Origin: Doryteuthis pealeii
Lineage: Eukaryota; Mollusca; Cephalopoda; Myopsida; Loliginidae
DNA length: 64,000 bases
Direction of reading: 5' to 3'
NCBI GenBank assembly: GCA_023376005.1
Contig: CM042141.1
Span: 93,920,145 to 93,984,144 of the forward strand
A model generated the notes under the pieces. The model was not told the DNA's origin and searched no databases. It saw only the letters and a list, made by a program, of their open reading frames with translations. Positions 43,558 through 55,134 of this stretch are shown here, in pieces (the stretch's first letter is position 1; the number at the start of each line of letters is the position of its first letter). The position numbers and the translations under genes are program-made.

Positions 43558-43672
43558 GTAAAGGCTAGTTCTCACTGATCCATTACTACTGAATAGTTTG
43601 ATACTTGTGACCTTGTGTCATATCCTACCTGTGGCAGACAGCTTGGCTAAATAATTATGTAACAAGACAGTG
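43558..43672 (+). repeat. SINE-4 fragment
   Basis: AAGGCTAGTTCTCACTGATC, CATTACTACTGAATAGTTTG, GACCTTGTGTCATATCCTAC, CTGTGGCAGACAGCTTGGC. The A box is decayed. Confidence 0.7.
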
Positions 43673-44034
43673 AAAAATTTAAGACTTAGTTTTATCTTGA
43701 GCAATTCAATTTTTAGATGTAATTATTAAATCTATTGCATAATTTAATACATAAGAGGACTGGAGTTGGAACACAAAACCGAACTCTGTTTTTGGCATCT
43801 GACTTCTCTATGTAATTGATTATGGCATACAAATAAATATAAAATCATGATTTTTTTAAAAATCTGTTTATAAGCAGTGAGTACTGTATAACTTTAGACT
43901 AAACTAGGGCCATATAAAGTGTAAATTCAATTGGACTCTGTAAAACTATAGCAACTCTGACTACACAGCCTTGCATGACAAATGATCCTATTGTTGACTG
44001 AAGTGTCTATAAAATTTTAGATTTTAGCTATTTT

Positions 44035-44275
44035 AAGGGGCTAGTTAAGCTCTGTTGGTAAAGCATCTGCTTAGTGATCACAATGTTCTGGGTTCGATAT
44101 TGGTCTTTGCCAACTCTATGCATAAGTACCACAACTTGTGTAAAATGATCTTATCTGTGCTGTAAAGCATCTGGTAGCATTCTATCTTGGCAAAAGCAAT
44201 CTCCCTGGTCTAGTGCTAATGAAAAGGGATAGACTCTTGCTTTTGGGTTGATACCAATAATAGACCACTCTGTAG
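44035..44275 (+). repeat. SINE-2, plus strand
   Basis: GGGGCTAGTTAAGCTCTGTT and GGTAAAGCATCTGC head, B box GTTCTGGGTTCGATATTGG, CCAACTCTATGCATAAGTAC, a GTGCTGTAAAGCATCTGG segment, CAATCTCCCTGGTCTAGTGC and a GGGATAGACTCTTGC tail. Confidence 0.85.
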
Positions 44276-44431
44276 ACGTTACTATTTGTTGGAATAAAAA
44301 CGGGACAGTGGTAAATAGCTTTTTGACAATGCTATTGTATAATCAGGGTTTAAGGGTCTTATTACTGGAATTGTCAATCCCATTGACCAAAAAGAATACT
44401 AGTCTTATTCATTTGTTTAGACTTTGTAAAA

Positions 44432-45060
44432 CTACTATAATTTTGTATAACACACACCCCTAACTTTTTGGCTACAAAACGGGGGGGGGCTTGCATATAA
44501 TATGCATTGGCCTTTTGGAATTTGTAGCTACTAAATTTAACATTTGTTCAACTTTTTTTTTATCTAGGTTCATATTGACTAAAAATTAGAATTTATAGTT
44601 GTATAGAATGTTTTGAAACCCAAATTTACTGCAAAGGCTAGGCTATGTTCACACGAAACTTTCAGCGAAAGACAAATATACAATCATCAGATCATACTGA
44701 CAGCATGGATTCCCATGACTTTGTCCCCCACCCCCTTGCCTGTCCCTATCGGTCATCACTCATGGGAGGTCTTCTGTATGGCATCCAGAATATACATAGC
44801 TGATTGATGTAGCTTTTTAGCTGGTCAGCCTGCACTGGTATCCAAAGAACATGTACGGGTTGTTCTTGCTTCCAGCCTGTCTTACTTGAATGGTTTGTGT
44901 AATTGTAGGTAAGTGGCTATACAGCTGCTTTTTTTGTGGGATGTTGCTTCCAAGATTTTTTCAAGACAGAAACAAACACTAAATTCCAGTGGTTATTTCT
45001 CTGTATCAGTATAAAACTAGGGTTAATGGTTAGTTTGGACCCTAGATATAACTTTCCCTT
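44432..45060 (+). mobile_element. Non-autonomous DNA element, copy 2, interrupted by LINE-A
   Basis: TTGTATAACACACACCCC, ATATAATATGCATTGGCC, TACTAAATTTAACATTTGTT, then after an insert, AAATTCCAGTGGTTATTTC and GACCCTAGATATAAC. The order matches 34630-35070. The interrupting sequence at about 44690-44968 is a LINE-A tail on the minus strand. Confidence 0.6.
44690..44968 (-). pseudogene. LINE-A C-terminal fragment, minus strand
   Basis: On the minus strand: TTGGATACCAGTGCAGGCTG, a GACCAGCTAAAAAGCTAC segment, GGATGCCATACAGAAGACC and GATGACCGATAGGGACAGG. The outer end at 44968 contains GTCTTGAAAAAATCTTGGAA, equivalent to the 'LNKSWKQH' codons. It is inserted in the surrounding DNA element. Confidence 0.75.
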
Positions 45061-45559
45061 TATGCTGTCCTGAATGTGGTGAAATTATATTAATTGATTG
45101 CTGGTTATGTCCAGGCTGCACAACTAATTCTCTAGATATTTCAAGTGGCTAGTTACATTTTTGGACCAATCTTGTATAATAACTTGGGTAAAGTTGTTGC
45201 TCTTTTTAGTGATCGTCTTAAACTATGGCCTGATGATTCTTATTTTAAAATTACTTTCTTTCACAGACAACGGATACTACTTGATTTACCAAATGAAAGG
45301 GGGGAACCTTTAATTTTGTTTTGTTTAGATTAACTTTATCCATTATCTTGTCTCCTCTGTCTTGAGCTACAACTTGGCTTTACTTCAAAATAATATGGTG
45401 TCTGTTATTTGATAAGATCCATCATGTGTACAAGTTAATAACTGAACGATTTAACCTATTTTAGCCGTGACACTTAAAAGGGATGTTTAAAAATGACTTG
45501 GCTTCTATAATCTTAAGTCTGTTTAGGATGTCATTTTAATAATAATATTAATGTTAATC

Positions 45560-45940
45560 TGAGACGGATCGCCTTATCTCAGCCAGAAGACCAGACCTAG
45601 TATCGGTTAACAAGAAAAAGAACTTGTCAACTAGATTTTGCAGTCCCAACAGATCATAAGGTAAAGATGAAAGAAAAGGAAAAGATAGACTAATACCTGG
45701 ACCTTGCTAGAGAATTGAAAATCTAGGATATGAGGTAGAAAGTGATACCAATTGTAATTGGTGCACTTGGAACGGCCCCCAAAAGTTTAGAAAACTGACT
45801 AGAGGAATTGGAAGAATAGACCATCCAAACAGCATTAAGATCAAGCTGGAGACCTGAATAGACTTGTTGTCACTCACTCTTGTTAAAGACAATCAGCTTT
45901 CACTGGTGTGAAAAACTCACAAGGAGTGAATGTATATTTA
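45560..45940 (+). pseudogene. LINE-B C-terminal fragment
   Basis: Plus-strand reading gives TDRLISARRPDLVSVNKKKN, then after a break KVKMKEKEKI-like and DLARELKI-like pieces, and the ETQTALRSSW-like 3' part. The nucleotide 3' end, AAGACAATCAGCTTTCACTGG, differs from other LINE-B ends. Stops and frameshifts are present. Confidence 0.8.
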
Positions 45941-46074
45941 TGATGTAGCCTTCCTTGAGAACTTCTATACCAGTCTCCTCCTATGAGGGAAGTGGGTAAT
46001 ATTAGACCTGTAGAGTTTTAATCTAAGGTCAATATTAACCCTTTAACCCCCCCACCAGTAGCCAGTATTACACT

Positions 46075-46207
46075 TCATTATCACCTGTCTCTATTGGCAG
46101 GTCCTCTGCACAGCATCCAGTATCTGTGCAGATCTGTACTTTTTTTGCTAGTCAACTCACACTAGTATGTCCATATCTAGGTGACCTGAATTTTTCCTAG
46201 GGATTCT
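46075..46207 (-). pseudogene. LINE-A 3' fragment, minus strand
   Basis: TATCACCTGTCTCTATTGGC, TCTGCACAGCATCCAGTATC and CAACTCACACTAGTATGTCC are minus-strand LINE-A tail sequence. Confidence 0.7.
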
Positions 46208-46249
46208 TCATACATAAATATTACCATTAAAATGTTGCAATTTATATAT

Positions 46250-46251
<2 letters not shown>

Positions 46252-46283
<32 letters not shown>

Positions 46284-46296
46284 AAAAAAAAAAAAA
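46252..46296 (+). repeat. Poly(T) tract followed by poly(A)
   Basis: T28, then AATT and A14, forming a small A/T palindrome. Confidence 0.9.
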
Positions 46297-46616
46297 ATTT
46301 TTTAAATTGTCTCGAATATTATAACCCGTTATTTAATGGTCTGTAAGCGATGAAATAAGATTACATTTCTTTTTCAATCTAGGAGCCCAGGGTGAGAGCC
46401 CTACAGTTGTGAGGCTCTGGGTTCTAAAGGTTAAAGAAAATGCAATATGCAAGTTATTTACATCAAACAGGGCAGGAGCTGAAGGTATCAAATTACCAAG
46501 TTTGTATATCTGTTAAAAATTACTTATTCTTGGTACTGTTCTGGAAGTCAAAGGGTAATTAATTCCAGAATAGTTCATATGGGCGCATATTATGTAAATA
46601 TTTGAATAATGAAATT

Positions 46617-46817
46617 GGGTCATTCCATGTCAATTCACCTGGACGTTACACCCACCAACACCGAATTACTTGAAATTTGGCACAAATGTTCCCCTTCGTG
46701 AGTTAGGAAAGTGTGCCAAATTATTTTATGTTAAACTTTACCATTCCAATTTGGGGGGGGGGTATAATTTTCCTATTTTGCCCCAAAATTAAGGCCGTGT
46801 GGTGTCGCAGAATCTGT

Positions 46818-46855
<38 letters not shown>

Positions 46856-47272
46856 ATACTTCCATGCATTCAATATTTCTGAAATTTGGTATGTAGGGCA
46901 AATAAGAATTGTAGAATCCAAATATCCAACTATTCTAACCCTATACCTGATAGAAAATTTTATTTTGCTCACCCAAATGCATGACTCCAAAATCAACTTT
47001 TCACCTATGTAGCTTACGGTCAGTCTATAGAAGATGTCCTTGAATTTTCATTTTTTTTCCTAACATCTACTATGTCTGCCTAAGTTCACCAAAAAAATTT
47101 GTGAGGGGTTAAAGTCTACTTTAGAAAATATGAACCTGCCAAGTTTAGTTTTTTTTCCTATGTACATGCAGGATTTCAGTGAAAGATTATAATTAAAGAC
47201 AATCATCCTAATGATCCATGAACACAAGGACTTCTTAAACTATTCAATATTATTGTTTTTATTAATTTGCAG
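46617..47272. repeat. Left terminal inverted repeat (about 655 bp)
   Basis: Landmarks are CCAAATTATTTTATG, GAATTGTAGAATCC, AGCTTACGGTCAGTCTATAG, AGTCTACTTTAGAAAATATG and CAATCATCCTAATGATCCAT. Each occurs as the reverse complement in the right end. It contains a T32 run at 46819-46850. Confidence 0.9.
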
Positions 47273-47599
47273 ATATTGCTTTTTGTATGGATAGATTGTC
47301 TTTAACTGGTAAACATTGCCTCAGGCATGATAATCAACAGTGCATAGAATATTTGTAGATAGTACTAAACATGAAGTTGAAAGAAATTCTTTCTGTTTGT
47401 CTTTTTTTTGTTTTTATTTAATTTTTATATCTTTTACTATTTTTCAATTTTCATGAAACAAAAACATTTTTTTTTTTTTTTTTTTTTTTTTTTTCATTCT
47501 GAAGAAAGTGATAATAAAAATGAATATACAAGGAGTCTTTAAAACATTAGTTTAAACTACACTGTGCCATAAATTTTGTGTATATAGACCATCTTGGAC

Positions 47600-49800
47600 A
47601 GATGATAAACTCTACCATTTGGTGTTATAGGGACATCAACAGTGCACAGAATATTTGTTAATGGCACAAAACATATCCTTAAAATCCTCTTCCCTGTAAA
47701 ATGAACAAGATGGGAGAGCTGGGTGCATAAACTTAATCAGCAAGTCCTTATTCTCTGTATCAATCTAAATTTTATTGTCACACCTGCAACAAACATATCC
47801 TGAAACAAATTTCAGTTCTTCTTCAGTCCCAATAGAGAAGTCATATATTAGGTCATAGTTTTCATCTTCACTACATTGTTTCATGGTTATTTTATCTGAG
47901 TGGAATAAATTGAAAACTTCTTGTTCCTGGGACTGTGGATGCATTTTTGAATCTCATGTTGAGGCTCCTCCTTGCTTCCTCAACTTCCTTCTTTTCAACC
48001 AGAATGAATTTGTTTGAATATTGCAGATCTGCAATCATAGATTTTTGGAAAGGATTTGTTTGGTAGTTGGTCTTCAGAGACTTTCTTTTGATACTATCCT
48101 TTTCACTGTCCCACTTATACCATCACATGGTTGTTTACCATGACTTGTTGCAAAGAGATTCCATTTTGCATTGAGTCCAAAATCTTTCTGATGGTTGCAC
48201 AAATTGGCAAAGTTCTTATAATTCTCGTATTGCACTGTCCAACCATCTGTAAAATATTTAATATTTTTTTTATATTTGGCAAGGTAGGTGTGATTACCTC
48301 CCAAATTTTTTTCTGTACCATATAAACAAATGCTACATCATGTGAGTTGTCACTCAACAATGCAGAAACATTGATTTTTTTGTATTACATTTTCAAGTTT
48401 AAAGTAGAGTACCACTGGATGTAAAGTACATTGTGAGGTACTCCAATGAAAACTCTGGAACTCATCTTGAACTACAAATTTGTAGTTCTCGGCAAAATCT
48501 CCCAAGAACAAAACTTCACAATCACTAATCTCCTCCTTTCTTAGCTTTAAGTACCTGGATTGTGATTTAGCCAATTAAGAATGAGGTGATAATTTATTCA
48601 ATTGCAAAACAACTAAATAAATGTAAGCTTGACAGGATTCCTTTTGTGTTGTCAATCAGTCGGTTGTTATCCATTGGGAGAACTCTATTGATTCAGCATT
48701 ATCAATATATCCTTCGATGGTGTCATAAAGAAATTTTTCAAGCTACCTTGATCTAGGACAGTTTGGACACCTATGGATCATACACTCTCTGCTACTGGTA
48801 TTACAGACAATATATTTCAAGAGATCTTGATATGATACATTCAGTGATTCCAGTAATAATTTCATGTTTTGGTGGATGGTACATACACATACGGCATGTG
48901 TACCTGCACTACCAGCAAGGACACAGCATTTCAGCCTTAGACTACAAAATTTTGAAAACTCCAAGGATACTGCCAGGTTCTGTTCCTTGAATGGTCTGAA
49001 GAGCTCATTTAAGTTGCTCAAGATGAGTCTCTTCTGCTGATGAATATTCCATTTAATACTAAGTCTTTCCTGCCTGGCATCAGTCGAGTATATTCATCTT
49101 GGTAAAATGCTTCCACTAGCTGTGCAATATCAGCAGACAAAGACTTGCCGCTTGTTGGTTCTAGCACAGCTAAAATACCTCTTACTAAACACAATTTGTG
49201 AGCCTTGTGTACAATGTGTTCTGAAACACCAAACACACATGACTTTTTGTGTGACCAGTTGGTAGGGTCAAGATTTGTATTTTTATGTTGGTTGATTCCA
49301 CTCTCTTCACTTTTGCTACAAGAAGCTTTATCATTTTATCAAATCACTTAGCTTTATCTAAAATATCATTTTTGAATTTCCAAACCTCATCATTCAACAG
49401 CTCAGTCAACATTTAATGACCTGCCTACTTTGGTCTTTATACATTGCAATACAGAAGAATTTTTTCACTTACCTAAATAAGCTTTTCCAGAGTAATGAAG
49501 CCCTTTTGTTTTCATTGGAGAAATTCCAATAGCAGAGAAACATTCATTGATATTTCTCTTCTGTTTCTGCAGAAGTACTTGTATCAACCTTTTTCATTGC
49601 TCATCTGATACACATCTTGGTTCTTCATTATTATTACCCTCTTCTGATTCTGCAGAAGTACCTGCTTCAAGCTCTTTTATTTCCTTATCCAATAGATGTT
49701 TTTGGTTCTTCATCATCAGGAAGAAGTTTGTGGATTGGTATTTGACAATTAGGGCAGAATTTCTTGTCTGGGATTAGTACCAACTTAGCCTTTGCCTTAT
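47600..49800 (-). pseudogene. Transposase-like gene, decayed
   Basis: Minus-strand pieces in N-to-C order are as follows. A cysteine pair FCPNCQIP near 49760. AFYQDEYTRLMPGRKDLV (49120-49060). SKFCSLRLKCCVLAG and VCVCTIHQN (48960-48870). LLKYIVCN and HRCPNCP (48820-48750). LGDFAENYKFVVQD and FHWSTSQCTLHP (48500-48430). An FTDG motif with NYKNFANLCNH (48260-48190). ATSHGKQPCDGISGTVKR (48160-48100). EELKFVSGYVCCRC and KFMHPALPSCSF near 47830-47690. This order and these motifs match a protein family widespread and uncharacterised in invertebrate genomes (known from general recollection). Acidic residues in GDFAEN and FTDG could be catalytic (inference). At least two frameshifts and several stops make it non-functional as read. 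Confidence 0.8.
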
Positions 49801-50407
49801 CTGCTATCTCCAATGAAATTGGTTTCAAACCACCTTTTTAATTACTTTTTTATGATTTTTAAATGGAATTACATTTCTTTTTAAGCCATTCATATTTAGT
49901 CAACAAGGTCTGCTTGTGATGGCAACAGATAGTCTGTATTTTATCCTCATCACAATTCTGTTCTATAGGCAATAAGCTTTATATCCATTACATCCAACTG
50001 ATCATCTGAAATCACTGTAACCTGTTTATCATGGAATAAACAATGACATTTTTCAACTGTTCCGTACAAATAGAACAATAATGTTTGCCTCTAAAACCCT
50101 CTTTCATTCTTTCTTTTCAATAAAAACATTATTCCAGTGACGAGGAAGTGAAATCTGTAGTGAAGAAGTGGCTCAAAGAACAGTCAACAGAATAGGGATA
50201 CATGCTCTAATTTGAAGGTGGAATATAGCTATTGAGAGAAACGGTGACTGTAGGAAAGTAGGGATGGGATCCTCAGAGGACCAGCTTCATTTTGATGCAT
50301 GATGTGTTGGTAATTATACCTGTCCTGAACAAAATGGCATTACTTTTTGACACTTGCTCATTTTATTTATTTATTTTTATTTTTATTTATTTATTTTTTT
50401 TTTTTCT

Positions 50408-50845
50408 TAAATTAGTAAAAACAATATTATTGAATAGATTAAGTCCCTGAGCACAATATCAACATTTGAGAGTTCATGGATCATTAGGATGATTGTCTTT
50501 AATTATAATCTTTCACTGAAATCCTGCATGTACATGGGGGGGAAAAAACTCTAAACTTGGCAGGTTCATATTTTCTAAAGTAGACTTTAACCCCTCACAA
50601 AATTCTTTGGTGAACTTAGGCAGACATAGTAGATGTTAGGAAAAAAAAAATGAAAATTCAAGGACATCTTCTATAGACTGACCGTAAGCTACATAGGTGA
50701 AAAGTTGATTTTTGGAGTCATGCATTTGGGTGAGCAAAATAAAATTTTCTATCAGGTATAGGGTTAGAATAGTTGGATATTTGGATTCTGCAATCCTTAT
50801 TTGCCCTACATACCAAATTTCAGAAATATTGAATGCATGGAAGTA

Positions 50846-50878
<33 letters not shown>

Positions 50879-51081
50879 AAAAACACTAATTCTGCAACAC
50901 CGCACGGCCTTAATTTTGGGGCAAAATAGGAAAATTAAAAATTGGAACGGTAAAGTTTAACACAATAATTTGGCACCCTTTCCTAACTCCTGAAGGGGAA
51001 CATTTGTGCCAAATTTCAAGTAATTTGGAGTCGGTGGGTGCAGATTTCAACTTTTTGCTAGTGTTTTAACATGGATGACCC
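50408..51081. repeat. Right terminal inverted repeat (about 670 bp)
   Basis: Reverse complement of 46617-47272. It contains a T run of about 25 (50848-50872). In element orientation this is an A run, whereas the left end carries a T run at the homologous place. Confidence 0.9.
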
Positions 51082-51179
51082 AATTAAAACTTTAAACGCT
51101 ATTCTCCTCCATTTCAAAATCGATGACAATCTTGAGTGAAAATTATTCTCTATCCAACAGATTTTCAAATCCTGAACAA

Positions 51180-51375
51180 AGCTGTTAGCAATTCACATAA
51201 CGCTAATACCTTTGAAAATGGTATACATCAAACTATTCGCCCTCCAGCTATGGGTAAATAGAGCAGACTGGATTATTTAACTTTGGTATGGCAACTGATC
51301 TAAAAGGAAAACTCTGCATTCAAACCTGTTAAATTCCACTTAAGAAATTGACCTTATGTTACATCCTACTCATCT
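51180..51375 (+). repeat. SINE-3, plus strand, headless
   Basis: AACGCTAATACCTTTG, CCTCCAGCTATGGGTAAATA, GAGCAGACTGGATTATTTAA, AAATTCCACTTAAGAAATTG and TTACATCCTACTCATC. Confidence 0.8.
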
Positions 51376-51744
51376 AAACTTAAGACTATAAAGTATTTTC
51401 TTAGTTTTTATTCTTTCAACCTATGCTTGATTATAAATGTTAATGTAATTTTCTCAATGTTGGTGAATCTTGGTCCCTACCTCTTTTGTATTTTATAATT
51501 ATTGTCACTGGTTATGTTGTTTTTCTACTTTTGAGTGGTATAAGTTTAATTTCTTGTTACCAAATTTTGTACCTTTCAGATGTTTTCTGAATGTTTTGGC
51601 TTGCACAGACAGCTTAGTGGTATACTAAGCTTATCTTATATTCCTTATGTAGTGAATGATATTCTAACTTTAGTATTATATTGCCTTATCAGTGGGGGCT
51701 TAAAATATGCTGTCTCCATCCCCCTTTAGAGACGTAAAAAAAAC
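51376..51744. other. No gene recognised
   Basis: AT-rich unique sequence. Confidence 0.4.
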
Positions 51745-51898
51745 CTCCAAGTGTCCCGTTTATAATAAGCTGCATCTAATAGTGACTAGTGCTGGGGAGT
51801 GTAGAGTACCCCCTTCATTACCATAACTCCCAGGTCTATTCTCATCCAGAGTGGTAGTACCTGTTAGTTCCATCAATGGAATAAATACATCTGTTTAA
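51745..51898. repeat. Repeat D fragment
   Basis: AGCTGCATCTAATAGTGAC, GGGGAGTGTAGAGTACCCCC, CATTACCATAACTCCCAGG, AGAGTGGTAGTACCTGTTAG and ATCAATGGAATAAATAC. Confidence 0.75.
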
Positions 51899-52069
51899 AA
51901 TGATTTGTATTAGGAATACTTGCTATCATACAACTAAGTTATTTTTGTTGTTTGTTGTATATAAAGTTGAATTTTTTGCAAAGTGCATTTACCAGAAATG
52001 TAACAGAATGCATGATTATTCAAGCAACCTCGTCCCAAACTTTAATTTCTCTCTCTATCATAATCATCA

Positions 52070-52345
52070 AGATGTGCCAACAGTATGGATTCTCTTGATT
52101 CTCGCCATCTGTCCCTATTGGTCATTTCTCTTGGCATCCAGTGTCTACATGGAGCTGATGAATATAAGTTTTTTGCTGGTTGACCAACACTGTGTCCATG
52201 TAGGTGTCCATAGAACATCATTTTGTTAGTTTGGGTAGTGCTTCCATACAGTACTACTGACACAGCTACAGCTTGGAAGAATTTTTATTTTATCAGATCA
52301 AATTTCCTTTAACCTGTCAATAGTTGTCCATGCCTTTCCTATTCA
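52070..52345 (-). pseudogene. LINE-A C-terminal fragment, minus strand
   Basis: Minus-strand frame reads MSVVLYGSTTQTN (the VLLYGCTTWT region) then jumps to WTPTWTQCWSTSKKLISS-like and CRHWMPRE...TNRDRWRESRE. An internal deletion joins the LYG region to the GRP-like tail. The segment at 52330-52270 extends upstream into the IDRLKEI-like part. Confidence 0.8.
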
Positions 52346-53039
52346 TATGTTGAGAAAGAAAAAAAATTGATATATGCAATGATAAATCTGTAAAAAAAAT
52401 AATGTTGAAGATAAAAAAGTAAAAGAAAAAAAGCTAGACCAAACCTAACAATAGCTACAGGTCATATTGGGGTTAAATAATAACTTGAGAGGTATTCATT
52501 ATCTCAGAAATGAGAGCAAATTTGGCCAAACTAACGTCACTCTCACTCCCCTTCCTCTCTCCACTTAATATCCTAAATTAGTTCAAACATCCTTGGCAAT
52601 TGTGCAAGTGTTGTGTGTACTTTTTTATTTTATTTTTTTAATTACTTTAAAAAAAATTTTATTGGGATATGTAATTAAACTTTTTATTTTCTATTTTCAG
52701 AAACTTTTATTGTTTATATCCTGTTTATTAATGTCAGCAGTAGATTTGCATACCCTTTCTATGAAAAAAATTTTTTTTTTTTTTTTTTTTTTTTGTCTTG
52801 CTTGAAGACTCTTGACTAGATAGCTATGCAAGATTATTATCCCCCCCCCAACCCCCTTTTTGTTTATATTTCTTCTAATTACAAATCTTTGCAGCATTTC
52901 CTTATTTCCAATTTGATTTTGGAGGATGGAGTAAAATTATCTATTTTTAAACCCGGATTTGGATTAGGTGTTGAAAGGAAAACAAGATATTTTGCCTATG
53001 CAACTTGGAAGACAGAATCTGTGATCCACCCTGTTGATG
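52346..53039. other. No gene recognised
   Basis: Contains a T26 run (52769-52794) and a C run at 52842. No recognisable frame is present. Confidence 0.4.
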
Positions 53040-53532
53040 ACAGGCCCTAGAATACCCTGACTGCATCCCTTGCAGAGGGGGTACCCTCTAATATAAAAAC
53101 TAGTCTTTATATGACTCCACTATATGTGGCTCCAGTTCAGGAGTGTAGTCACCTCTTCACTGCCATTACTCCCAAGTCCACTGACTCAGGAACCCTGTTG
53201 GCCGAGCAGCATTCCACTTAGGCTCTTGCTTAGCCTAGACAGGTGGTCGGAGAGGCTCCCTCTGATCAATCAGCTGATCGCGTCAAGCTCTAGCCCCTAT
53301 ATGATTGTCCCAACCCTATTGCACTTATGGCAAGCCCCAACCCTTTTTATCATGTGCTAGAAGGCAGTGGCTTATTGTCCTGGGTATGGCATTAAACTCT
53401 CTGGCAAATTTTGTGTTCTTGAGGTCTGGGAAATGTGGAGTACCCCTTTATCACCATTACTCCCAGATCCACTCTGATCTGGAGTGGTAGTACCTGTTGG
53501 GTCCCATCTATGGGTTAAATAGAACAAAATGA
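53040..53532 (-). repeat. Repeat D, near-complete copy
   Basis: The order is CAGGCCCTAGAATACCCTGA, a GAGGGGGTACCC region, CTCCCTCTGATCAATCAGC, CCCTATATGATTGTCCCAAC, ATCATGTGCTAGAAGGCAG, CCTGGGTATGGCATTAAAC, GTGGAGTACCCCTTTATC, GAGTGGTAGTACCTGTTGGG and ATCTATGGGTTAAATAG. Same orientation as the copy at 13368-13850. Confidence 0.8.
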
Positions 53533-53614
53533 GTTTTATGTATTTTTTTAAAAATCTACTTTAAAAAAATTGAGTACCAATCAAGAATGAACAAAACAAT
53601 ACCATGTGCAAACT

Positions 53615-53868
53615 TTTGGTGGCATGTGGTGTAATGGTTATAGTTGTAGGAAATGGACATGGTGAGAAGAGTTAAAAATCCAGTGCTAATCTCCTTGGGA
53701 AAGGTATGAATCAAATTTTTCATGAGCTATGAGTAAATAGGACAGAATGGACTTTTTAATCTTGGTTTAGCAACCTGATAAACTCTGCTTAAGAAATCAA
53801 CCTTGTGTCACATCCTACTTGTACGGAGGGGTTGGTAAATATGTATAAATGTGCAATTATTTGTATTA
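53615..53868 (+). repeat. SINE-3, plus strand, with tRNA-like head
   Basis: GGCATGTGGTGTAATGGTTA head (A box), TAGGAAATGGACATGGTGAG, decayed B box GAGTTAAAAATCC, GTGCTAATCTCCTTGGGAAA, AAATAGGACAGAATGGAC, CTGCTTAAGAAATCAACC, GTCACATCCTACTTGTACGG and GGTTGGTAAATATG. This is the most complete SINE-3 here. Confidence 0.85.
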
Positions 53869-53980
53869 AGGATACTGAAGATATAATCATTTACAAATGA
53901 TTATATATATATAAAAAAATCTAACCATACCAATGTGGTGGTGGTGGTGGGGAAATCTAACCTACTTGTAAATAGACTTG

Positions 53981-54286
53981 CAGAGATGCTGATAGGTTAG
54001 CGCCCTGCGTCCCTGATGCATAAAAATCATATCCATGCATCCCAGTGTTTTTCTTTTCTTTCCTCACCATTTCAAGCTAACTGTAAATACATTTCAATAG
54101 TTTCTCTAAAACGAATTACGCAGGATAGGTTACAAGGTAGGAGTTAGATGGCTTTAGTTGTTTTCCAGGTCATAAATAAAAACCTTACAATCTATTAAGA
54201 AACTTTAGTTGGGACCCATCAATTTTCCCGGGGACTCTATCAAAGCAGATATGTGTGTCTAAATCGAAAAGCTATCAGCATCACTG
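53981..54286 (-). mobile_element. hAT-like MITE, full-length copy, minus strand
   Basis: The left boundary CAGAGATGCTGATAGG and the right boundary GCTATCAGCATCACTG form 16-base terminal inverted repeats with one or two mismatches. CAGNG-type starts are typical of hAT elements (known). It is 306 bases with no coding region. Flanks on both sides contain related (GGT)n-AAATCTA sequences, so the target-site duplication is not clear here. Confidence 0.8.
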
Positions 54287-55134
54287 CTTACCAATCAAAC
54301 CTATATGATGGTGGTGGTGGTGGTGGTGAAATCTATTTACAAACATTGTAAATAAACTTGGTCATACCTTGGTGTAATGGTTAAGTTACATCCTACCTGT
54401 ACATAAACTTTATTATATTTCTACCTTTTATAAATATTAAAGTTAAATTAAAACTGGCAAATCAAACCAGAATTTGGCTACCAGTATAACATAAACACCT
54501 ATTTAGAAAAGGGATGAATTAATCTCCCTGGGTTGTATTTCATTGTAGCAATTTTGATGGGCAGCTGATAATAAAGGTGGAAAGTGTAGGTCAATGAGTA
54601 CATGGTTAATCCTGTTGTTTTGGCACTAACAGCTGATTGGCTGTTATATCCATTAGTCAGATGAAGGCCCTGCATATGGAAATAGCTTGATTGGCTATCA
54701 GTAAATGTGGAACCAGTATATTTATCAGTGTATTTGTTTATAAGTCCTTGGGAGTAGGCATATATTCTTGACCATAAACAATCTAAAATTAAGTGGTGTG
54801 ATATGTACTTGCACATACAGACAAGTAAATATTTTATAGTAAAATCATTTGTTACAGTTGAGGGAATAGAGCTGAATAGAATTAAAATAGTCATTTAATG
54901 TGAATTATTTTTATCTTTAAATTTCTTTTAAGATTAACCTTAATATGCATTTCATTTCTTGAAGATATAATTCCACACTTTGAAAGACCCTTACACAGTA
55001 TGCAAATTACAATAAGAATTCTTCTGTCTCTTGCTTGCCTAAAAAAAATAATTGCAATTGCCTTGTCTGTTTAATTTCTCAATCAAATAGGAACCATTCT
55101 CTTATGGGATATTTACAAAAATGATTATACCATA
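54287..55134. other. No gene recognised
   Basis: Includes (GGT)n at 54308-54327 and a short SINE-like piece at 54362-54410 (CTTGGTGTAATGGTTAAG, TTACATCCTACCTGTAC). A 131-residue minus-strand frame at 54499-54894 matches no family I recognise. Confidence 0.4.

Larger units (their letters stand above)
46617..51081 (-). mobile_element. 4.5-kb DNA transposon with long terminal inverted repeats
   Basis: The outer ends are GGGTCATTCCATGTCAATTC (from 46617) and its counterpart ending ACATGGATGACCC (51081). AATT lies directly outside both ends (46613-46616 and 51082-51085) and is the likely target-site duplication, although AATT could instead be part of the inverted repeat. The inverted ends extend about 655-670 bases. 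A decayed transposase-like gene occupies the middle on the minus strand. I cannot assign the superfamily. Known families with long TIRs exist in several superfamilies, so end sequence and target site should decide. Confidence 0.85.
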
